Below are positions 54,601-64,000 of a DNA stretch of 64,000 nucleotides, one piece after another. The position numbers were made by a program, and so were the translations under genes. Source of the DNA: Euwallacea fornicatus (lineage: Eukaryota > Arthropoda > Insecta > Coleoptera > Curculionidae); the NCBI RefSeq assembly GCF_040115645.1, contig NW_027096017.1, positions 620,001 through 684,000 of the forward strand, given 5' to 3'. The notes under the pieces are model-generated. The model saw only the letters and a program-made list of their open reading frames with translations. It was not told the DNA's origin and searched no databases. Every line of letters starts with the position of its first letter. Positions within the stretch are counted from its first letter, which is position 1.

Positions 54601-57600
54601 ATGCAATAATGATTTGTTGTGACATATTAAAGATCTCGTCGAGGTGATTAATTTCACACTTTGTTTAACAAATTTGGTCCTCATTTGCCGAAGTTATCGA
54701 CCTTCAAATTTTGAAAAGTCTCAAAAGTTGTGTGTTTGAGCACATAAAGTACTATTTTTCTTGGAAATTCAACAAGATGCAATAATGATGTGTTGTGGCA
54801 TCTTCAAATTCTAGTCGAGCTGATTAATTTCACACTTTGTTTAACAAATTTGGTCCTCATTTGCCGAAGTTATCGAGCTTCAAATTTTGAAGTCTCAAAA
54901 GTTGTGTGTTTGAGCACGTAAAGTACTATTTTTCTTGGAAATTCAACAAGATGCAATAATGATGTGGTGTGACATCTTAAAGATCTCGTCGAGCTGATTA
55001 ATTTGACACTTTGGTCAACAAATTTGGTTCTCATTTGCCGAAGTTATCGAGCTTCAAATTTTGAAAAGTCTCAAAAGTTGTGTGTTTGAGCACATAAAGT
55101 ACTATTTTTCTTGGAAATTCAACAAGATGCAATAATGATGTGGTGAGACATCTTAAAGATCTCGTCGAGCTGATTAATTTCACACTTTGTTTAACAAATT
55201 TGGTCCTCATTTGCCGAAGTTATCGAGCTTCAAATTTTGAAAAGTCTCAAAAGTTGTGTGTTTGAGCACGTAAAGTACTATTTTTCTTGGAAATTCAACA
55301 AGATGCAATAATGATTTGTTGTGACATATTAAAGATCTCGTCGAGCTGATTAATTTGACACTTTGTTTAACAAATTTGGTCCTCATTTGCCGAAGTTATC
55401 GACCTTCAAATTTTGAAAAGTCTCAAAAGTTGTGTGTTTGAGCACATAAAGTACTATTTTTCTTGGAAATTCAACAAGATGCAATAATGATGTGTTGTGG
55501 CATCTTCAAATTCTAGTCGAGCTGATTAATTTCACACTTTGTTTAACAAATTTGGTCCACATTTGCCGAAGTTATCGAGCTTCAAATTTTGAAAAGTCTC
55601 AAAAGTTGTGTGTTTGAGCACATAAAGTACTATTTTTCTTGGAAATTCAACAAGATGCAATAATGATGTGGTGAGACATCTTAAAGATCTCGTCGAGCTG
55701 ATTAATTTCACACTTTGTTTAACAAATTTGGTCCTCATTTGCCGAAGTTATCGAGCTTCAAATTTTGAAAAGTCTCAAAAGTTGTGTGTTTGAGCACGTA
55801 AAGTACTATTTTTCTTGGAAATTCAACAAGATGCAATAATGATTTGTTGTGACATATTAAAGATCTCGTCGAGCTGATTAATTTGACACTTTGGTTAACA
55901 AATTTGGTCCTCATTTGCCGAAGTTATCGAGCTTCAAATTTTGAAAAGTCTCAAAAGTTGTGTGTTTGAGCACGTAAAGTACTATTTTTCTTGGAAATTC
56001 AACAAGATGCAATAATGATTTGTTGTGACATATTAAAGATCTCGTCGAGCTGATTAATTTGACACTTTGTTTAACAAATTTGGTCCTCATTTGCCGAAGT
56101 TTTCAAGCTTCAAATTTTGGAAAGTCTCAAAATTTGTGTGTTTGAGCACGTAAAGTACTATTTTTCTTGGAAATTCAACAAGATGCAATAATGATGTGTT
56201 GTGGCATCTTCAAACTCTCGTCGAGCTGATTAATTTCACACTTTGTTTAACAAATTCGGTCCTCATTTGCCGAAGTTATCGAGCTTCAAATTTTGAAAAG
56301 TCTCAAAATTTGTGTGTTTGAGCACATAAAGTACTATTTTTCTTGGAAATTCAACAAGATGCAATAATGATGTGGTGAGACATCTTAAAGATCTCGTCGA
56401 GCTGATTAATTTGACACTTCGTTTAACAAATTTGGTCCTCATTTGCCGAAGTTATCGAGCTTCAAAGTTTGGAAAGTCTCAAAAGTTGTGTGTTTGAGCA
56501 CGTAAAGTACTATTTTTCTTGGAAATTCAACAAGATGCAATAATGATGTGTTGTGGCATCTTCAAATTCTAGTCGAGCTGATTAATTTCACACTTTGTTT
56601 AACAAATTTGGTCCTCATTTGCCGAAGTTATCGAGCTTCAAATTTTGAAAAGTCTCAAAAGTTGTGTGTTTGAGCACGTAAAGTACTATTTTTCTTGGAA
56701 ATTCAACAAGATGCAATAATGATTTGTTGTGACATATTAAAGATCTCGTCGAGTTGATTAATTTGACACTTTGTTTAACAAATTCGGTCCTCATTTGCCG
56801 AAGTTATCGAGCTTCAAATTTTGAAAAGTCTCAAAAGTTGTGTGTTTGAGCACGTAAAGTACTATTTTTCTTGGAAATTCAACAAGATGCAATAATGATT
56901 TGTTGTGACATATTAAAGATCTCGTCGAGCTGATTAATTTGACACTTCGTTTAACAAATTCGGTCCTCATTTGCCGAAGTTATCGAGCTTCAAAGTTTGG
57001 AAAGTCTCAAAAGTTGTGTGTTTGAGCACGTAAAGTACTATTTTTCTTGGAAATTCAACAAGATGCAATAATGATGTGTTGTGGCATCTTCAAACTCTAG
57101 TCGAGCTGATTAATTTCACACTTTGTTTAACAAATTCGGTCCTCATTTGCCGAAGTTATCGAGCTTCAAATTTTGAAAAGTCTCAAAATTTGTGTGTTTG
57201 AGCACATAAAGTACTATTTTTCTTGGAAATTCAACAAGATGCAATAATGATGTGGTGTGACATCTTAAAGATCTCGTCGAGCTGATTAATTTGACACTTT
57301 GGTTAACAAATTTGGTTCTCATTTGCCGAAGATATCGAGCTTCAAATTTTGAAAAGTCTCAAAAGTTGTGTGTTTGAGCACGTAAAGTACTATTTTTCTT
57401 GGAAATTCAACAAGATGCAATAATGATGTGTTGTGGCATCTTCAAACTCTAGTCGAGCTGATTAATTTCACACTTTGTTTAACAAATTCGGTCCTCATTT
57501 GCCGAAGTTATCGAGCTTCAAATTTTGAAAAGTCTCAAAAGTTGTGTGTTTGAGCACATAAAGTACTATTTTTCTTGGAAATTCAACAAGATGCAATAAT

Positions 57601-60600
57601 GATGTGTTGTGGCATCTTCAAACTCTCGTCGAGCTGGTTAATTTCACACTTTGTTTAACAAATTTGGTCTTCATTTGCCGAAGTTATCGAGCTTCAAATT
57701 TTGAAAAGTCTCAAAAGTTGTGTGTTTGAGCACGTAAAGTACTATTTTTCTTGGAAATTCAACAAGATGCAATAATGATGTGGTGTGACATCTTAAAGAT
57801 CTCGTCGAGCTGATTAATTTGACACTTTGGTTAACAAATTTGGTTCTCATTTGCCGAAGTTATCGAGCTTCAAATTTTGAAAAGTCTCAAAAGTTGTGTG
57901 TTTGAGCACATAAAGTACTATTTTTCTTGGAAATTCAACAAGATGCAATAATGATGTGGTGAGACATCTTAAAGATCTCGTCGAGCTGATTAATTTCACA
58001 CTTTGTTTAACAAATTTGGTCCTCATTTGCCGAAGTTATCGAGCTTCAAATTTTGAAAAGTCTCAAAAGTTGTGTGTTTGAGCACGTAAAGTACTATTTT
58101 TCTTGGAAATTCAACAAGATGCAATAATGATTTGTTGTGACATATTAAAGATCTCGTCGAGGTGATTAATTTCACACTTTGTTTAACAAATTTGGTCCTC
58201 ATTTGCCGAAGTTATCGACCTTCAAATTTTGAAAAGTCTCAAAAGTTGTGTGTTTGAGCACATAAAGTACTATTTTTCTTGGAAATTCAACAAGATGCAA
58301 TAATGATGTGTTGTGGCATCTTCAAATTCTAGTCGAGCTGATTAATTTCACACTTTGTTTAACAAATTTGGTCCTCATTTGCCGAAGTTATCGAGCTTCA
58401 AATTTTGAAAAGTCTCAAAAGTTGTGTGTTTGAGCACGTAAAGTACTATTTTTCTTGGAAATTCAACAAGATGCAATAATGATGTGGTGTGACATCTTAA
58501 AGATCTCGTCGAGCTGATTAATTTGACACTTTGGTCAACAAATTTGGTTCTCATTTGCCGAAGTTATCGAGCTTCAAATTTTGAAAAGTCTCAAAAGTTG
58601 TGTGTTTGAGCACATAAAGTACTATTTTTCTTGGAAATTCAACAAGATGCAATAATGATGTGGTGAGACATCTTAAAGATCTCGTCGAGCTGATTAATTT
58701 CACACTTTGTTTAACAAATTTGGTCCTCATTTGCCGAAGTTATCGAGCTTCAAATTTTGAAAAGTCTCAAAAGTTGTGTGTTTGAGCACGTAAAGTACTA
58801 TTTTTCTTGGAAATTCAACAAGATGCAATAATGATTTGTTGTGACATATTAAAGATCTCGTCGAGGTGATTAATTTCACACTTTGTTTAACAAATTTGGT
58901 CCTCATTTGCCGAAGTTATCGACCTTCAAATTTTGAAAAGTCTCAAAAGTTGTGTGTTTGAGCACATAAAGTACTATTTTTCTTGGAAATTCAACAAGAT
59001 GCAATAATGATGTGTTGTGGCATCTTCAAATTCTAGTCGAGCTGATTAATTTCACACTTTGTTTAACAAATTTGGTCCACATTTGCCGAAGTTATCGAGC
59101 TTCAAATTTTGAAAAGTCTCAAAAGTTGTGTGTTTGAGCACATAAAGTACTATTTTTCTTGGAAATTCAACAAGATGCAATAATGATGTGGTGAGACATC
59201 TTAAAGATCTCGTCGAGCTGATTAATTTCACACTTTGTTTAACAAATTTGGTCCTCATTTGCCGAAGTTATCGAGCTTCAAATTTTGAAAAGTCTCAAAA
59301 GTTGTGTGTTTGAGCACGTAAAGTACTATTTTTCTTGGAAATTCAACAAGATGCAATAATGATTTGTTGTGACATATTAAAGATCTCGTCGAGGTGATTA
59401 ATTTCACACTTTGTTTAACAAATTTGGTCCTCATTTGCCGAAGTTATCGAGCTTCAAATTTTGAAAAGTCTCAAAAGTTGTGTGTTTGAGCACATAAAGT
59501 ACTATTTTTCTTGGAAATTCAACAAGATGCAATAATGATGTGGTGAGACATCTTAAAGATCTCGTCGAGCTGATTAATTTCACACTTTGTTTAACAAATT
59601 TGGTCCTCATTTGCCGAAGTTATCGAGCTTCAAATTTTGAAAAGTCTCAAAAGTTGTGTGTTTGAGCACGTAAAGTACTATTTTTCTTGGAAATTCAACA
59701 AGATGCAATAATGATTTGTTGTGACATATTAAAGATCTCGTCGAGGTGATTAATTTCACACTTTGTTTAACAAATTTGGTCCTCATTTGCCGAAGTTATC
59801 GACCTTCAAATTTTGAAAAGTCTCAAAAGTTGTGTGTTTGAGCACATAAAGTACTATTTTTCTTGGAAATTCAACAAGATGCAATAATGATGTGTTGTGG
59901 CATCTTCAAATTCTAGTCGAGCTGATTAATTTCACACTTTGTTTAACAAATTTGGTCCACATTTGCCGAAGTTATCGAGCTTCAAATTTTGAAAAGTCTC
60001 AAAAGTTGTGTGTTTGAGCACATAAAGTACTATTTTTCTTGGAAATTCAACAAGATGCAATAATGATGTGGTGAGACATCTTAAAGATCTCGTCGAGCTG
60101 ATTAATTTCACACTTTGTTTAACAAATTTGGTCCTCATTTGCCGAAGTTATCGAGCTTCAAATTTTGAAAAGTCTCAAAAGTTGTGTGTTTGAGCACGTA
60201 AAGTACTATTTTTCTTGGAAATTCAACAAGATGCAATAATGATTTGTTGTGACATATTAAAGATCTCGTCGAGGTGATTAATTTCACACTTTGTTTAACA
60301 AATTTGGTCCTCATTTGCCGAAGTTATCGACCTTCAAATTTTGAAAAGTCTCAAAAGTTGTGTGTTTGAGCACATAAAGTACTATTTTTCTTGGAAATTC
60401 AACAAGATGCAATAATGATGTGTTGTGGCATCTTCAAATTCTAGTCGAGCTGATTAATTTCACACTTTGTTTAACAAATTTGGTCCTCATTTGCCGAAGT
60501 TATCGAGCTTCAAATTTTGAAAAGTCTCAAAAGTTGTGTGTTTGAGCACGTAAAGTACTATTTTTCTTGGAAATTCAACAAGATGCAATAATGATGTGGT

Positions 60601-63600
60601 GTGACATCTTAAAGATCTCGTCGAGCTGATTAATTTGACACTTTGGTCAACAAATTTGGTTCTCATTTGCCGAAGTTATCGAGCTTCAAATTTTGAAAAG
60701 TCTCAAAAGTTGTGTGTTTGAGCACATAAAGTACTATTTTTCTTGGAAATTCAACAAGATGCAATAATGATGTGGTGAGACATCTTAAAGATCTCGTCGA
60801 GCTGATTAATTTCACACTTTGTTTAACAAATTTGGTCCTCATTTGCCGAAGTTATCGACCTTCAAATTTTGGAAAGTCTCAAAAGTTGTGTGTTTGAGCA
60901 CGTAAAGTACTATTTTTCTTGGAAATTCAACAAGATGCAATAATGATTTGTTGTGACATATTAAAGATCTCGTCGAGCTGATTAATTTGACACTTTGTTT
61001 AACAAATTTGGTCCTCATTTGCCGAAGTTTTCAAGCTTCAAATTTTGGAAAGTCTCAAAATTTGTGTGTTTGAGCACGTAAAGTACTATTTTTCTTGGAA
61101 ATTCAACAAGATGCAATAATGATGTGGTGAGACATCTTAAAGATCTCGTCGAGCTGATTAATTTGACACTTCGTTTAACAAATTTGGTCCTCATTTGCCG
61201 AAGTTATCGAGCTTCAAAGTTTGGAAAGTCTCAAAAGTTGTGTGTTTGAGCACGTAAAGTACTATTTTTCTTGGAAATTCAACAAGATGCAATAATGATG
61301 TGTTGTGGCATCTTCAAATTCTAGTCGAGCTGATTAATTTCACACTTTGTTTAACAAATTTGGTCCTCATTTGCCGAAGTTATCGAGCTTCAAATTTTGA
61401 AAAGTCTCAAAAGTTGTGTGTTTGAGCACGTAAAGTACTATTTTTCTTGGAAATTCAACAAGATGCAATAATGATGTGTTGTGGCATCTTCAAACTCTAG
61501 TCGAGGTGATTAATTTCACACTTTGTTTAACAAATTTGGTCCTCATTTGCCGAAGTTATCGACCTTCAAATTTTGAAAAGTCTCAAAAGTTGTGTGTTTG
61601 AGCACATAAAGTACTATTTTTCTTGGAAATTCAACAAGATGCAATAATGATGTGTTGTGGCATCTTCAAATTCTAGTCGAGCTGATTAATTTCACACTTT
61701 GTTTAACAAATTTGGTCCTCATTTGCCGAAGTTATCGAGCTTCAAATTTTGAAAAGTCTCAAAAGTTGTGTGTTTGAGCACGTAAAGTACTATTTTTCTT
61801 GGAAATTCAACAAGATGCAATAATGATGTGGTGTGACATCTTAAAGATCTCGTCGAGCTGATTAATTTGACACTTTGGTCAACAAATTTGGTTCTCATTT
61901 GCCGAAGTTATCGAGCTTCAAATTTTGAAAAGTCTCAAAAGTTGTGTGTTTGAGCACATAAAGTACTATTTTTCTTGGAAATTCAACAAGATGCAATAAT
62001 GATGTGGTGTGACATCTTAAAGATCTCGTCGAGCTGATTAATTTGACACTTTGGTTAACAAATTTGGTCCTCATTTGCCGAAGATATCGAGCTTCAAATT
62101 TTGAAAAGTCTCAAAAGTTGTGTGTTTGAGCACGTAAAGTACTATTTTTCTTGGAAATTCAATAAGATGCAATAATGATGTGGTGTGGCATCTTCAAACT
62201 CTAGTCGAGCTGATTAATTTCACACTTTGTTTAACAAATTCGGTCCTCATTTGCCGAAGTTATCGAGCTTCAAATTTTGAAAAGTCTCAAAAGTTGTGTG
62301 TTTGAGCACATAAAGTACTATTTTTCTTGGAAATTCAACAAGATGAAATAATGATGTGGTGAGACATCTTAAAGATCTCGTCGAGCTGATTAATTTGACA
62401 CTTCGTTTAACAAATTTTGTCCTCATTTGCCGAAGTTATCGAGCTTCAAAGTTTGGAAAGTCTCAAAAGTTGTGTGTTTGAACACGTAAAGTACTATTTT
62501 TCTTGGAAATTCAACAAGATGCAATAATGATGTGTTGTGGCATCTTCAAACTCTCGTCGAGCTGATTAATTTCACACTTTGTTTAACAAATTTGGTCCTC
62601 ATTTGCCGAAGTTATCGAGCTTCAAATTTTGAAAAGTCTCAAAAGTTGTGTGTTTGAGCACGTAAAGTACTATTTTTCTTGGAAATTCAACAAGATGAAA
62701 TAATGATGTGTTGTGGCATCTTCAAACTCTAGTCGAGCTGATTAATTTCACACTTTGTTTAACAAATTTGGTCCACATTTGCCGAAGTTATCGAGCTTCA
62801 AATTTTGAAAAGTCTCAAAAGTTGTGTGTTTGAGCACATAAAGTACTATTTTTCTTGGAAATTCAACAAGATGAAATAATGATGTGTTGTGGCATCTTCA
62901 AACTCTAGTCGAGCTGATTAATTTCACACTTTGTTTAACAAATTTGGTCCTCATTTGCCGAAGTTATCGACCTTCAAATTTTGAAAAGTCTCGAAAGTTG
63001 TGTGTTTGAGCACATAAAGTACTATTTTTCTTGGAAATTCAACAAGATGCAATAATGATGTGTTGTGGCATCTTCAAACTCTAGTCGAGCTGATTAATTT
63101 CACACTTTGTTTAACAAATTTGGTCCACATTTGCCGAAGTTATCGAGCTTCAAATTTTGAAAAGTCTCAAAAGTTGTGTTTGAGCACGTAAAGTACTATT
63201 TTTCTTGGAAATTCAACAAGATGCAATGATGATGTGGTGAGACATCTTAAAGATCTCGTCGAGCTGATTAATTTCACACTTTGTTTAACAAATTTGGTCC
63301 TCATTTGCCGAAGTTATCGAGCTTCAAATTTTGAAAAGTCTCAAAAGTTGTGTGTTTGAGCACATAAAGTACTATTTTTCTTGGAAATTCAACAAGATGC
63401 AATAATGATGTGGTGAGACATCTTAAAGATCTCGTCGAGCTGATTAATTTCACACTTTGTTTAACAAATTTGGTCCTCATTTGCCGAAGTTATCGAGCTT
63501 CAAATTTTGAAAAGTCTCAAAAGTTGTGTGTTTGAGCACATAAAGTACTATTTTTCTTGGAAATTCAACAAGATGCAATAATGATGTGGTGAGACATCTT

Positions 63601-64000
63601 AAAGATCTCGTCGAGCTGATTAATTTCACACTTTGTTTAACAAATTTGGTCCTCATTTGCCGAAGTTATCGAGCTTCAAAGTGTGAAAAGTCTCTAAAGT
63701 TGTGTGTTTGAGCACATAAAGTACTATTTTTCTTGGAAATTCAACAAGATGCAATAATGATGTGGTGAGACATCTTAAAGATCTCGTCGAGCTGATTAAT
63801 TTCACACTTTGTTTAACAAATTTGGTCCTCATTTGCCGAAGTTATCGAGCTTCAAATTTTGAAAAGTCTCAAAAGTTGTGTGTTTGAGCACGTAAAGTAC
63901 TATTTTTCTTGGAAATTCAACAAGATGCAATAATGATTTGTTGTGACATATTAAAGATCTCGTCGAGCTGATTAATTTGACACTTTGGTTAACAAATTTG
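24610..64000. repeat. Satellite array, subfamily B, 176-bp monomers, homogeneous
   Basis: More than 220 head-to-tail monomers. Positions of one two-monomer variant (31600, 32832, 33888, 35120, 37584, 41280, 43744, 45680, 46032) are spaced at exact multiples of 176 bp. Two monomers shortened by 2 bp (near 48570 and 54890) shift the register afterwards. Markers are AAGTCTCA, GCAATAATGATG and mostly TTAAAGATCTC. Monomer variants (GTGGTGAGACATC, GTTGTGGCATCTTC, TTGTTGTGACATATT, GACCTTC, TTCGGTCC, TTTGGTCAAC) recur in blocks. No genes; repeated 68-codon ORFs are by-products of variant combinations. Confidence 0.95.
47051..48106. repeat. Three-monomer higher-order tandem duplication (528-bp unit)
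   Basis: The variant series GTGTGGCATC, AGATGAAATAATG, TTTTGTCCTC, TGAACACGT repeats exactly 528 bp later (GTGTGGCATC at 47051 and 47579; AGATGAAATAATG at about 47211 and 47739). The second unit and what follows it, including a 174-bp monomer, recur again at about 62183-63290. Confidence 0.85.

Noticed and set aside
31600..60138. Thirteen identical 68-codon minus-strand ORFs in the satellite
   Set aside because: They span one full 176-bp monomer and part of the next, and appear only where a particular pair of variants is adjacent. No promoter, start context or selection on the frame; they are copies of satellite DNA.
24610..64000. CENP-B box in the satellite
   Set aside because: I looked for the TTCG....A..CGGG core in the monomers and did not see it.

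Overview
The window is a long tandem satellite array (monomer about 176 bp) interrupted by one complete Polinton/Maverick element, a large virus-like DNA transposon of eukaryotes. Lack of bacterial gene architecture, AATAAA poly(A) signals, TATA/initiator-like starts and the Polinton gene repertoire all point to an animal genome. An insect or other arthropod is most likely, but the species cannot be read from the sequence.

Layout: 1-7267 is satellite of subfamily A (heterogeneous monomers, with a local 5-monomer higher-order duplication). 7268-23822 is the Polinton: 16,555 bp, ends AG...CT, 6-bp target duplication GACATC on both sides, and terminal inverted repeats (TIRs) of 876/878 bp that differ by four mismatches and one 2-bp indel by my reading. 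From 23823 the satellite resumes in phase; about 780 bp of subfamily A pass at about 24,610 into the more homogeneous subfamily B, which runs to the end of the window with multi-monomer higher-order and segmental duplications.

Inside the element, genes form two divergent halves around a 62-bp intergenic region at 17830-17891. Leftward (minus): packaging ATPase, a DUF8207-like protein, a coiled-coil protein, a chromodomain integrase, three small or uncharacterised proteins and, at the far left, a protein-primed family B DNA polymerase. Rightward (plus): a parvovirus-type phospholipase A2 / adenovirus pVI-like virion protein, an adenain-like maturation protease, the minor capsid (penton) protein, a small basic protein, the double-jelly-roll major capsid protein and a conserved Cys/His protein of unknown function. 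Integrase and polymerase provide integration and self-replication; ATPase, protease and capsid proteins form a virion module. All genes look open except the polymerase, which is split by one single-base frame change in a T/A run at 10163-10171.

The most striking gene is a 73-codon plus-strand ORF at 14311-14532, alone between minus-strand genes and with its own TATA-like box and AATAAA. It carries a PP1-docking motif (KVSF) followed by the downstream pattern typical of the GADD34/PPP1R15 C-terminal domain and its short viral relatives. It therefore looks like a transposon-borne regulator of eIF2-alpha dephosphorylation, a host-translation countermeasure. Other points of interest are an exon-like block ending in a consensus splice donor inside each TIR, outward poly(A) signals at the inner TIR edges, trinucleotide microsatellites at gene borders, and insertion of a chromodomain-integrase element into satellite DNA.
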